Assembly: GCF_010093595.1 (NCBI RefSeq) | Contig: NW_022985438.1 | Location: forward strand, 2,008,785-2,072,784 | Origin: Mytilinidion resinicola | Taxonomy: Eukaryota; Ascomycota; Dothideomycetes; Mytilinidiales; Mytilinidiaceae | DNA length: 64,000 nucleotides | Reading direction: 5' to 3' | In this document: positions 1 to 11,400 of the stretch, piece after piece | How the letters are laid out: each line of letters starts with the position of its first letter | Numbering within the stretch: position 1 is the stretch's first letter | Translations under genes and position numbers: made by a program | Notes under the pieces: model-generated | The model's database searches: none | What the model was told of the DNA's origin: nothing | Seen by the model: only the letters and a program-made list of their open reading frames with translations

Positions 1-420
1 TACTCATCAAGAAGAAAGAAGGCATGTCCGACGAGGACTTCATAAACCACTACAATAACGTTCATGCCCAGAGGGCCGCCCCCGTCGTGCAGCGAGCAGG
101 CGCAATTAGCTACAGCTTGGTAACCCCCCACCAGCGCCCTATTGCAGCCTGGACGTCTGAATGTGCCCCTGCAGACATACCATCTCCAAAGGGACCGCAA
201 AATGATACAAGACATCATGCACAATAAGGCGAAGCTGGCAGACTACGATGCTATCTGCACCTTTGTCTTTCCAGACTATCTGTGCCTAGCTAAGTTCATG
301 TACGACAAGGAGGGCGCGGCCTTGACCGGCGACCATGACAACTTCATGGATGACAGCCAGATGAAGATGATGGTTGGGGACGAGTACATGGTCATAGAAG
401 ATGGTCAGAAGGTGGGATGA
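1..420 (+). CDS. EthD-domain protein, 5' truncated by window edge
   Basis: This is the 3' part of a gene whose start lies left of the window; the reading frame enters at base 3. The first peptide (LIKKKEGMSDEDFINHYNNV) matches the opening of EthD-type small dehydratase/oxygenase-accessory proteins, which begin with a 'K+ + G+S.EEF..+Y...H' pattern. An intron at 120-174 (GTAACC...TGCAG, 55 nt) joins two frames in phase 0 and gives a continuous dimeric alpha/beta-barrel-like protein ending in VIEDGQKVG. Such fungal proteins often act in polyketide or aromatic metabolism, but the substrate here cannot be told. The next gene is convergent. Family assignment is fairly sure; function is unknown. 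Confidence 0.75.
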
Positions 421-1026
421 GTGGTAAGATGGGAGCCAGTCACGCGGGGCATGGAAAAGGTTGGCACACTAATTCTAGAACAAGCTGTCTCGTGTGTACA
501 CCCGTCCGCCACTGTTTGGGTTGCTTCAATGTATTTTCAGGGATCTAAAGAAGATAGATGCTCTTCGCCTTGGGCTATGTGGAAATCTGTTGAAGCACTC
601 CATGCAGTGGCAGACAGCTGTACACACGGACAGAGTACTTGATGACGGGAGTGTGCCACTTTTTTCGTGCCTAGCGTGCCAGTGTTACGTGCACGGAGTA
701 TAGCAGGGGCGTCTCTGGAGTACATATTTTTCATTCCTCTTAGCAACCATCTGGTACCTCGTTACCTATTGTATGACATCGGGGCTTCGCACATTCCGCC
801 TGAAGTACTCTCTGCGTAAGCCACGTGATATGGTCTAAATACCTAGGTAAATGGTACTATTTCTGTCATGTGTCAGAAAGCACTGCTGATTATGATGTCA
901 AATTCCCCACGCTGTTACCTCCCCAGTCGACGCTGATAGCACCTGTGTTGCCCTTTCATTTAGCCTTTTATACTCAAAAGGTACACGGAGTAGATGAGCC
1001 TTACTTTCGATCGTAAATCAAGGCCC
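421..1026. other. Convergent intergenic region
   Basis: No gene seen between the EthD-like stop and the stop of the next minus-strand gene. Short open frames here are not protein-like. A CACGTGATAT motif lies at 822-831 and recurs elsewhere in the window. Confidence 0.5.
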
Positions 1027-2799
1027 TCAGGGCTTGTTGAGTTTCCATTCTGCGACCCTGACGAGAATGCCACCCCAGACAGCATTCGTGTATCCTTCAT
1101 CGTCATCGTATCCGTTATTTCTGTTACCGCCTGGCGTCTTGCCTGTAGATGGACTAGAAGACAACGTCTCGACAGTAGGAGCCTTGTAATTGGACTGGCC
1201 GGATTTCTGGCCGTCGGCATCAGGGTTTGGAGCAGAGTTATTAGCGTCTTGAGGTGGAATATCCGTCGGAAGGGATCCAAGAGGAACGGGAAAACCATAA
1301 CCGTAGGCGAATGACTGCGGGGGGACGTCTGGGTGTGCCATTTGCATTACCATCCCGGTTTGTTGCTGAGGGACGGTGGACCATGGCATATATGTATTGC
1401 CAGCTTGCATACTTGTAACTCCAGCATTGCCCCAAAGGGCATTGTTGTCGGCAGTTTTGTCCTTGGTATCATTCTCGACGGCTTCAAGAATGGTGTCCAG
1501 CTTGTTCTCATTTGATTGCTTGCCCTGTTTGCCCTGCTTGCCTTTCTTACCCTTCTTGCCCTCTCCCGTATTCGGTGCACCCTTTCCTTTGCCTTTCTGC
1601 TTCTTAGTCGGGTTCTCTTTTGCAGACTCCTTGCCTGTAACCAATCCAGGTGGGGACGGTATTCCCAGTCCGCCACTCATCCACACATCAGCGTCGGAAG
1701 GAGGGGGCGATATATCCGGTGAAATGACAAGACCATCGTCATCATCATCGAAAATACCACCCCAAGCATGTCCATCGTTGCCCTCCTTCTTAGCCCACGT
1801 TGACGATGCGGGCTTCGTCTTCGCTTGCTTCTTCTGATTTGCTTGTCCCTGCTGCTTCTTCCCCTTTTTGCTTTTGGTCTGGTTGCGTTGACCACTATCA
1901 TCCCCATCAGGGTTCCCTTCATTCTCCGGCTCGGCATCCCAGTTACCCGAGCCAAGGTCATCGTCCTCCAGCTGCTCCTTCCTGGATTTGACTTTCGCGG
2001 ATTTGGGTACGGGGCGAACTTTGTTAGCGAAAACGGGATACTCAGGTAGCTCGATGGCTTCATCAGTCATTCGATCACTGCCTGAGCTCCTACGAGATAA
2101 AGGCTGTTCCCGTATCGGCGCCCCACGTCCATCGACAACTACAGACGCATCGCGGTTGCTAGCCTTGATTACAAAGGTAGGCAAGCTCGGCGGTGTGATG
2201 GTACGTATGGAGCGGATGGTCTTTGGAATTCCTGGGGCCACCACTGCGGCGGCAAGCGATTCGATGTTCCTGATCGTGCTACGAATGTCTTGCAAGGCTG
2301 TCTTCTCAACTTCAGGATAGTGAACGCGGGAGACACTTCTGGGTCTCGTCCCTTTCGATTGCTCCTTGGTTACTTGGGGTGCGATAAGTTGGACTTGTGG
2401 GACTCGGAGGGCCGTGAGGCTGGATCGTACAAGAGGAGGAGCGGAGTATCGTCTTTGGGCGGTGGCTTGGGTAGCCTGTATCTTCTGGCCTTGCGCAATA
2501 ATCTCTCCGCCATCATCGATATGGCTCAGAAGATCAGTCCCTGCCTCCGACCCCCGGCTCCTATTGGCAGCTTTCGGGATAGGCTTCAAGCGGTGGGGAC
2601 GGTCGTTTAGTGGAGATAGAGGTCCGTCATCGATTGCGTGAACCCAATTGTCGACTTTGGATATCGGGCTCGGTTCGGCAGCGCTGCGGTCGTGCGCATT
2701 CCTGATCGCAACTTGGTGGAGTGACGCGGGACGCTGTCCGGGTCGAAGACGGCCGGTGAAGGCCGCGCCGTCGTCGATGCAGCTGTGTATGAAGCTCAT
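1027..2799 (-). CDS. Low-complexity hypothetical protein (lysine-rich and acidic)
   Basis: A single open frame of 590 codons, starting at the ATG whose complement is 2797-2799. I do not recognise a catalytic domain. The N-terminal half is Ser/Pro/Arg-rich. The middle has an acidic run (EDDDLGSGNWDAEPENEG), then a Lys/Gln/Gly-rich part with short repeats of the KKGKQGKQGKQ type and a WGGIFDDDDDG element. The tail is Pro/Gln-rich and ends with a second WGG element (AVWGGILVRVAEWKLNKP). The repeated WGG peptides at both ends may be docking motifs; that is inference. Lys-rich stretches suggest a nuclear or RNA-associated disordered protein. No introns are needed. The length and codon pattern make it a likely real gene despite the low complexity. 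Confidence 0.6.
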   Translation of the reverse strand: MSFIHSCIDDGAAFTGRLRPGQRPASLHQVAIRNAHDRSAAEPSPISKVDNWVHAIDDGPLSPLNDRPHRLKPIPKAANRSRGSEAGTDLLSHIDDGGEIIAQGQKIQATQATAQRRYSAPPLVRSSLTALRVPQVQLIAPQVTKEQSKGTRPRSVSRVHYPEVEKTALQDIRSTIRNIESLAAAVVAPGIPKTIRSIRTITPPSLPTFVIKASNRDASVVVDGRGAPIREQPLSRRSSGSDRMTDEAIELPEYPVFANKVRPVPKSAKVKSRKEQLEDDDLGSGNWDAEPENEGNPDGDDSGQRNQTKSKKGKKQQGQANQKKQAKTKPASSTWAKKEGNDGHAWGGIFDDDDDGLVISPDISPPPSDADVWMSGGLGIPSPPGLVTGKESAKENPTKKQKGKGKGAPNTGEGKKGKKGKQGKQGKQSNENKLDTILEAVENDTKDKTADNNALWGNAGVTSMQAGNTYMPWSTVPQQQTGMVMQMAHPDVPPQSFAYGYGFPVPLGSLPTDIPPQDANNSAPNPDADGQKSGQSNYKAPTVETLSSSPSTGKTPGGNRNNGYDDDEGYTNAVWGGILVRVAEWKLNKP

Positions 2800-3740
2800 G
2801 GTGCGTGCCGAAGGTAGATGGAGTCGCTCAATTGGAAGTTAGCAGCTCAGGATACAACAAATGCGCGAATTGACACAGGATAAGGTGAAAAAATGGCGAG
2901 AAGTGAGGAGTGCGAGGGCATCGTGAGATTGCGCTGTGTTGGCGCCTTCCCGATCCCACGGCATAACCGCCAGCATTGCCAGCAAAGAGCACCGACGCAA
3001 TGTAGCTATCATACAGTGCCTTGCATAGATATCCGTACATTTCCTGCCACTGTCCATAGGAACCGAGGGCAGCAGGTAGAATATTCCAATCTGCGTACAT
3101 CTTGTTGACGCTGTCTGGGGTAGCCTCGCAAGTTTACTAGTCGCCCAAAATGCCGGATTCCTCTCTTATTTGGAATGCTCAAAACACTATGAAGCTCCTC
3201 AAGCAGCGGTAAACGAGTGTACGGATTTCAATGACGAGGCATTGCAGGTGAAATTGTCTCTGCGTTTTTCTGACGTGCACGTAAATACACTCGTTCTTTA
3301 ATAGCAAGAAATGGCCGCAGCGCAGGCTTACGGTGCTCGATCGCTTTTGTTATCGTTAAGTAAAATGATCCTCATCTTCAAGCGATTTCTCGGAAGACTC
3401 ATGGAAGAAGAAAGTGAGAGGAGCATTATGCAGATTGCTTCACGTATTGCTCGCGGGTGGAAGATGAGAGAGCGGGTGATGGAGGAGATGTTTAGGAATA
3501 GAGGCCAGCATCTGACCATTTTAGAGAGGAGCCTACCAACTCAACAAGCACCATCTTTTTGAAAGTGCAGACCATGTCATTGTAGGCTTGTGAAGCTAGC
3601 CCATCTAAGTTTCCAAAGCTTCAGTCATAGCTAGGTATTGACGGTTGGAGGAGAACGCCCGACTCCCGCTAATATGCACCACCTATTAAACCCCATCCTT
3701 GACCTGATGCCACCCAAAGAGACCGCTTTGACATCGTTTC
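2800..3740. other. Intergenic region
   Basis: Lies upstream of the low-complexity gene and downstream of the CFIm25 gene (both minus strand). A small frame at 3311-3562 (+) does not look coding. I see no gene, RNA or repeat here. Confidence 0.45.
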
Positions 3741-4737
<997 letters not shown>

Positions 4738-5517
4738 ATTGACAGTGGTGGGTGGTTTGCAGCTGAAGGCTGGAGCTTGTGGTGGAATTAACCTCGCGAT
4801 CCAAACCGTCCGCCAAGCAATTCTCAGCCTCAGGGCGGACCGTCGTGGTCGCTCGACTCTCACTCGTCCATTAACAGAGCATGACTGCTCTATGATACAG
4901 GATGGTATTCGAGGAAAGGAGTCTTACAGGGAAGCTGGTGAGCATGTTATAGATGATCAGGTAAGTAGAATTTTCTCCACCTCACCTTCCATTTGTTCTG
5001 TGGGAAGAACGACGTTGTTCTATTCTATGCGAGTTAAACAAACAGCACACAACGCTGCCTGAAAAGCAACACTCCTATATAAGAAGCTTCGTCCTCACTT
5101 TTGATCTGCCTCGCGGTCAGCTCTCTGTTCACTTGCCTGGCTATCTACTCAACCCTTGACCGGAAATTGTATCGGTCTGGCTTGGCTTCTGCCTACTATA
5201 TGACCATTCGTACGTCTATTACCAAGTTGAGTGCCACCTATACTGCCAGCATTATCGTCAGCCAACACGTCGACATACGAATGTATCGGCAAAGATGACA
5301 GCGCTGTTCTTGTTAGCATGCTACGATACATGCTGAACGAATTCAATTAAAGTACCTAGATGATACTTGATATAAGAAGCAAGACGGAATTCCGACTGCA
5401 TATATTTGTCTGACAGTTCCGCATTCATGAATGTATTCCTTTCAGAAAAAAAACCCCTTTCATATATGGTCCTACAATACCCACATACCCTGCTCTATCT
5501 ATATTGTTCTGACCACA

Positions 5518-5555
5518 TTCATCTCGCATGTCTCTTTTCATCTCGCATGTCTCTT
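5518..5555. repeat. 19-bp tandem duplication
   Basis: TTCATCTCGCATGTCTCTT occurs twice head to tail without mismatch (5518-5536 and 5537-5555). It looks like a recent local duplication; no function is evident. Confidence 0.85.
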
Positions 5556-5832
5556 ACTTTGATGCGGCCTTGTCTGTCAATATAGTTTTCACTGAGCCGA
5601 TAAACCCTATCATTACTTATTGGGTGGCCTCTTTGGTGTGGTTGGTATTGATTGTCGTCACTACTGCCAGACAAGGTGGCGAAGAGGCACACATGAAGTA
5701 CACTTTCACTCAGGGCATTATCGCCTGCAATGTCAGCTCTCCTTAAACATTCACACGTAAGTACGTCCTTTTATGTTTAAATGAAGTCACTGATACCGGC
5801 CTTACACTTTCACTTGGGAACTCCTCGACGAT

Positions 5833-6337
5833 GCATACAAAAGGTACTCCATCTAGTCAGAATTCCCATTCTGTAGATTCCTACAACACAACACACCTCC
5901 ACACACTCGTCCATCATCTCTAAGCCTACCTGCCAAAGTGGCTCGACGCCACGAAGCATTCTTCGTGAGACATCGTATGAAGCCGCTGAGTCCGTGGGCC
6001 TTCCGCTAGCTCCAACCCCTCATGGCTCAACTCTCCACTCAAACGATCTCTTCCATTTTCGACCTATCAGCAGTATTCAGGACTTCTTATGCTCGGCCCT
6101 TAATAACTCGATGGGCAGGATAGCTCGGATGGCATCGGCACGTTGTATCAGCATGTCAATCCTACTTTCTCCACATTTGTACCGAGTGTCCGACCCCGTT
6201 CGACGTCTCCAGGAGCTGGGTCGATCGATTTCGAACTTTCAATGCACGACGAGATCACTAGCATCCTTTCACATTTCCCCTGTTTTGCTCATGCTCATAG
6301 AGCGATCACCAAAGGTCGTAGAACAACGGCTCAGTAG
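5833..6337 (+). pseudogene. Possible gene remnant
   Basis: From about 5922 one frame reads a protein-like peptide (SKPTCQSGSTPRSILRETSY ... HGSTLHSNDLFHF). From about 6120 a different frame reads DSSDGIGTLYQHVNPTFSTF ... ELSMHDEITSILSHF, ending at a TAG at 6335-6337. I could not join them with a phase-correct GT...AG intron, so this may be a frameshifted relic or a small gene with an unrecognised splice pattern. No family recognised. Confidence 0.2.
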
Positions 6338-7027
6338 AAGCACTAAACTATAGATATCGTGTTCACACACAGCGCTAGCGGTATACCAAACACAATGGTC
6401 TTCCATGTGTCGGAATGTTAACTTGATGTCATGCACTATTCCACTTTCTATTTCCTAGCTGCTATGTATTCGCTCTGTGTTGTCAGACTTTGATAGATGC
6501 GATCCGCAGCCACCTCTCTTTTGACCTCCGCCTCGTCTTGAGCAAGGCGGCGGCAACGCGCCCTAGATGTCTTGAAGTAAGTCAGTCTTCATTGCCTATT
6601 ATCTTTACCAAGAGCTAGTAATTTCTCGAGTTGCCCAAACCCCGCCTAATCGCCTTCCCTGTGAGCACGAGATCATTTCACGATATTTTAAGCCATATTC
6701 GTGAAAGCGACCTTTCGATAATAACGACCAACAGCTCACCCTTCTTCCATTGTGAGCGCTGCAACACTGTGAACGATGTTACAACGTTCAGCGATTATTT
6801 TGGTATGTCTTCACAAAGCAAGTTGTGAAAGAACGAACGCTACCTAATACATTGTTTAGACTTAGATTAGCGTAATATAAAAAATGCAGCTTCCGACTTC
6901 GATTCCCGCATACAAATTTTAACGTTCTCACTCAACTGGATTGTAACCTTAAAACACTACCAAGTTCCGGCTTTCCAGTTTCAATCTTCCCACACACCTC
7001 AAGCGCAATCTCCAAGACACCACCGTC

Positions 7028-8008
7028 ATGTCCAGGCACGTGCGATTCGATCTCGGAGATATGCTCCGCGGCGGTGGCCACCATGGCCACTCACACAAAA
7101 AACAAGCCCCCAAACACGTCAAAGAAGACTCTCACTTCACGTTCGTCAAAGCTTTGAGCAAGCAAGCCGGGGGTGACACCGGTGCCCTCAATGGCGGTAT
7201 CTTCATCGTCAGGTCCAAGGGTTCAGGCGCCCTGTGCGTCGAGAAGCGCTTCACGAGAGAAGATGTCAAAGGACTGCACGCCAAACGCGAGGTCAATTAT
7301 CTCCGCAAGCTTCGAGGCCATCCAAACATATCTCATCTCAAGGCCTACGAGCTAGACCCTGGTGAAGTCCCGCGCATGGTCATGACTTACTATGAGCTTG
7401 GAGCCCTCGACACTCTCATCGATCGCTACAAGCGAAAAGACCAGTTCCTGCCAGAAGGTTTCCTCTGGCGCGTGTTCCTCGATATTGCGAAGGCGCTCCG
7501 ATTCTGTGTCTACGGGATCCGCCAGGAGGGCGACAAAGCTGATCCCGAATGGGACACGATTCTCCACCGTGATATCAAGCCTGGAAACATTTTCCTCACA
7601 AGCAGTGGCTCGCTCTACCCTAGAAGCGTGCTCGGTGACTTTGGCTGCGGCATTTCCGAGAGTGACATCACAACTGCTCTCGCGAGAGATGAGCGGGTGA
7701 GCCGTCAGGCCAGAGCCTTCGCCCCTCCTGAATCCCCCGATTACGATAGACGGAGCGATGTCTACCAGCTCGGACTGGTGATGCACTGCTTGTCTCGCCT
7801 TCTCAGGGTGCCGGATCATACGGTAAGGAGCGCTCCGATCAAGAGCATCCACGGCGAGCTGCTGGGTCAGGTGGTTGGGGCATGCTTGAGGCGAAACACG
7901 TCGGAGCGCGAATCTACGTTCTTCCTGCCAGGAGTGGTGGAAAAAAAAACCAAGGAATATCTTGAGAACCATGAGCCAAAGACACTCGCTACTTGGGCCT
8001 TCAACTAA
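7028..8008 (+). CDS. Ser/Thr protein kinase, single exon
   Basis: An intronless 326-residue protein with a eukaryotic protein kinase domain from about residue 38 to 315. Visible catalytic elements are the ATP-anchoring Lys73 in LCVEKRF, a probable C-helix Glu88, the catalytic loop HRDIKPGN (His180, Arg181, Asp182, Asn187), the Mg-binding Asp204 of DFG, and the APPES...RRSDVYQLG segment that stands for the APE/F-helix region. All key residues are present, so it should be active. The glycine-rich loop is weak. The short His/Gly/Lys-rich N terminus has no known motif. The HRDIKPGNIFL loop resembles NEK-like and other fungal kinases, but I cannot name a subfamily. It faces the telomere-type gene tail to tail. 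Confidence 0.88.
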   Translation: MSRHVRFDLGDMLRGGGHHGHSHKKQAPKHVKEDSHFTFVKALSKQAGGDTGALNGGIFIVRSKGSGALCVEKRFTREDVKGLHAKREVNYLRKLRGHPNISHLKAYELDPGEVPRMVMTYYELGALDTLIDRYKRKDQFLPEGFLWRVFLDIAKALRFCVYGIRQEGDKADPEWDTILHRDIKPGNIFLTSSGSLYPRSVLGDFGCGISESDITTALARDERVSRQARAFAPPESPDYDRRSDVYQLGLVMHCLSRLLRVPDHTVRSAPIKSIHGELLGQVVGACLRRNTSERESTFFLPGVVEKKTKEYLENHEPKTLATWAFN

Positions 8009-8414
8009 GCTGAGTCGCTCCCTCACTCCCTCAGGTGATAGCTAGAGTTCGCTACTAAATGATCTGGTGTAGATTGTGGCAGCAACAACTTGTTCGCATT
8101 GAGCTCTCCTCTTTACTAACTAGATTTTTAACTACTGCATGCTTTCTAGTCAAACCTGTAGCTCACAGCATAACATAACATAATAAAGCCTTCTTTTCTT
8201 AGACCAACGTGACCCATTGATTATCTTGTAACCCTTAATTTATTTCGCGTTTGTTGCTAAATTGTCTCATACCATGAGTCTATGTCATTTAGGTCTATGA
8301 ATCAAGACTGCTCATAGTAGAATACCGAGTAATGTCAATATATTCATATTACGTGTAAGCCAAAATCACTTTGGTGAAGCTAGGCTCCCCCATAAAGGCC
8401 GTCTAACCGTCTAA
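8009..8414. other. Convergent 3' intergenic region
   Basis: AT-rich spacer between the kinase stop and the stop of the OB-fold gene. Apart from a candidate poly(A) signal at 8182-8187 I see nothing in it. Confidence 0.5.
8182..8187 (+). terminator. Candidate poly(A) signal of the kinase gene
   Basis: AATAAA inside an AT-rich TAACATAACATAATAAA stretch, about 175 nt past the kinase stop codon. Position and context fit a polyadenylation signal; fungal signals are loose, so this is tentative. Confidence 0.4.
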
Positions 8415-11400
8415 TCAAAGCTGACTCCTAAGAGCACGCCCTTGTCCTCCCTTAGCCTCACTATTCCCCTGCCCATCCCCCTCCGCACCAGCTACACTTT
8501 GCCACCACGCCCGAAATACCTCAACCTGCCTCCTCTCCTCGTCGCACACTTCCGCCGGCGGTCCGCTACACTCCTCCCGCGCCTCGGTCTCCCCATGCTG
8601 CCCCTTCTTCATACCCCACAAAGGCTTTCCAAACCGCCACACACGCCACGCGCTATCCTCCGAGCTCAGTAGCTGCTCTTTACCCTTGTGCGACTTGACC
8701 GCAAAGTTGTGCAAGAGCACCACGTCGCCCACCTGTGCGGTTGGTATGGCGACGCGGTAAGGACGGAATATCTGGACCTGAATGGCATTCGGGTGGATAG
8801 AGGCGTCAGTGATGTGGAAAACAGTGCTGAAGTCTCTTGGACCTTTCTTCGCGCGTTCAGCCGGTGACGCGTCTCGCGTGACGATTGCGAGGACATCGAG
8901 AGAGGCATCCAGGGATTGCGAGGGGATGTTGAGGTATGTGCTGAGTTTAGAAAGAGGCGTGTAGTAGGAAAGACTGGTGCGGAAGCCTTGACTTGGAGCT
9001 TCCACGGCTTGGCGAGGCTGGATCTTCTCGGTTGCTGTGGGTACGAGGTGTGCAGTCTCTTGCTCCAACGCCACACTTCCACCACCGTCTTCTTCTTGAC
9101 TGCTCGTTGACGTGGAAGGTGAAGATTGCCTTGCAGCTAGGCTAGAACGGGGAGCAAACCACTCGCTCAAGACCGCAGGAACAGGTATGCCGCCGACACT
9201 GACGCGCGATGGGACCTTGGCTTTTCTATTCCGAGGTTGGGAAGACTTGCCTCCCAAAGCTGTCAGAGAAGTCCGGAGTTGTACTGATTTACCATCTCTA
9301 GCATCCAAAGAAGTCCGGGGTCCCTTGCTAGGAGCTGAGTAGTTGGAACCATTTATCATCTCGTCCACCTGCAGGAATTCCGACTTGACTAGGGGGTTGT
9401 TCCATATAGTGTCGCGATTGTGTTTATTCTGTCTACGTGTATCAACAAGCCTCTGACTCGCAACGGAGTGCTCGGCGGTCATCTCATCCACCTGTCTGAC
9501 TTCCGAGGTAGCTAGAGTGTCGTGTACAGTGTTACGACTGTGCCCAGGGGTACCCGCAGATTTCTGTCCATAAGCCGGAATAGGCTTCTTTTTTGTCGCC
9601 GAGGGCCGCGAAATGGAGTCCGAAGGCATTTCAGTTCGCTCTGGGGAAGCAGACGAGAACGCGGCAGATGTCTTTTGAGTCAGTTGCGGGGAGAGCGGCA
9701 ATGTTTCGGGCAGAGTCTCTGAGATGTGAGTACCCAAAGTAGGTTGTGAATCTTGGAACCGCTGTTCGTTCGTGTTTTGCTGCAGTGTCTCATCGATGTG
9801 AGTGCCTAGAGAAAACGATTGCGAAGCCACTGGGTGTTGGCTTGCATCTGGAGTCATCGGAAGGTTGCTATTAGCCATAGAGTAGTTGTGCATAGTGACA
9901 TCTTGTAGGTCTGCTTCAGGTTGAGTTGCAGGCGGACTGGACCTGTCGAGTGGAAGACGCGGATAACTGACTTGACCTGCAGCGGCTTCATTATCCCATG
10001 GGGCTTCTGGTGGTGAGGAGGCTATGACTGGGCTGGGTGAGCGTTGTGTCTCAATGCCACGGGATTCTTGCTGGGTGATTGAAGAATATGACGGACGACG
10101 CGGCATTTGAGTCTCATAGACTTCTTCACCTAGCGACAACATGTCTTGATGGCTTTGCTTTGGCTCCGAGACATGCGGATACTCAGGCTCGTCCAAATCA
10201 TACCGATAATCATAGTTTTCCATGGTCACGGTCTGCGTGTCATCTGAGAAGGGGACAGTGGATATTGATGCCTCAGAATGCAAGTTCTCATCGAACGAAT
10301 CTTTGATGACAGCCCCATCAGGGAATTTAGACGCCGAAGCTCTTTTCTTTGAATCTGTGTCTACGTCGTCCATTGGAAAATCTAGAGGCTCAAAGAGGCT
10401 TTCATCAACTTTGACGGACGATGAGCGGGATATCAAAGGCAAGGGAGAACGCTCTCTGTTGAGCGCAGCGTCAACTTTTGCTGTCTTAGTACTTTCTCTC
10501 TTGCTCTTGATCGGCGACGTAGCTCGACGCCTGGAACGCAAATTTCTTCGAGGTGGATCCAGTTTAGCAGGCGAGGCGTTCTTCTTGGATCTTGTATTCA
10601 TGGCGGGCGCGCTTAGAGCCAGGTTAGGGTCTTCATCGTTTTGCTCTGAACTGGGTTTCGGTAGCCGCAGCTTAACAATCAAAGATTTTGGCGCACTAAT
10701 GGAAAGTTCGGTCTGACTATCATTAACTTCGTCGCCAAGAGGTTGAGGAGCATTGTCAAGACCGTCGTACTCGCTCCTTGAGGCGTTTATGACCGTTGAG
10801 AGGGTAGCCTTCTGCTCATCTTCGTCGTCGTCTTCGTCACTTTCTTCGCCACCAAGATCCACGATTACAGTTGGCCTAGACGATGGCGGGGCTCTAACCT
10901 CAGCTAACCCGGGAGAAAATCTTTCCTTGTGCTCAGCTCCTACATACTGCGATGTCGGGGGCATCGTGGAGGAGTAACCGTCTGGTGTGTCATGTAAGGG
11001 ATGGTAAGAAGCAGAAGTCTCCACTCCAGGTGCTACAGGTAGACCCTGTGTAGCATCAACCTCATCGTCCTCAGCTTGAGCTAGAATAGCAGGGGGGCTG
11101 GATTGTTGCGTGTCTTTGTCCAACCCTTTTGGTTGGCTCAGGAGCTCATAGAAGTTAGGGAGCTCTTCATCATCGCTATCACTTCCATTATCTGATGTCT
11201 TTGCCTGAGAATCTTCCATCATCACCACATCTCTTTGGACTTGTTCGTGATGACTGGATGGGCTGGGTGGGTATGGCTCCTCGTTGGCATGAGGAGAGCT
11301 AAGCGGGTGTCCATGATCTGCACTCTTTTGAACAGTATCTTCCCAGTTTGCTTTTTGGCCCTCATGAGCGTCAGACTGAGCCCAGTAATTATCATGTTCT

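Larger units (their letters stand above)
4738..7027. other. Long divergent intergenic region, AT-rich with possible gene relic
   Basis: Separates the CFIm25 gene (-) from the kinase gene (+). No intact gene is convincing. A perfect 19-bp tandem duplication lies at 5518-5555, and a stretch at about 5833-6337 has protein-like peptides in two frames (listed separately). The rest is AT-rich with many stops. Confidence 0.45.

Noticed and set aside
3311..3562. Small plus-strand frame of 83 codons
   Set aside because: No recognisable motif, no splice partner and no convincing codon pattern; too little to call.
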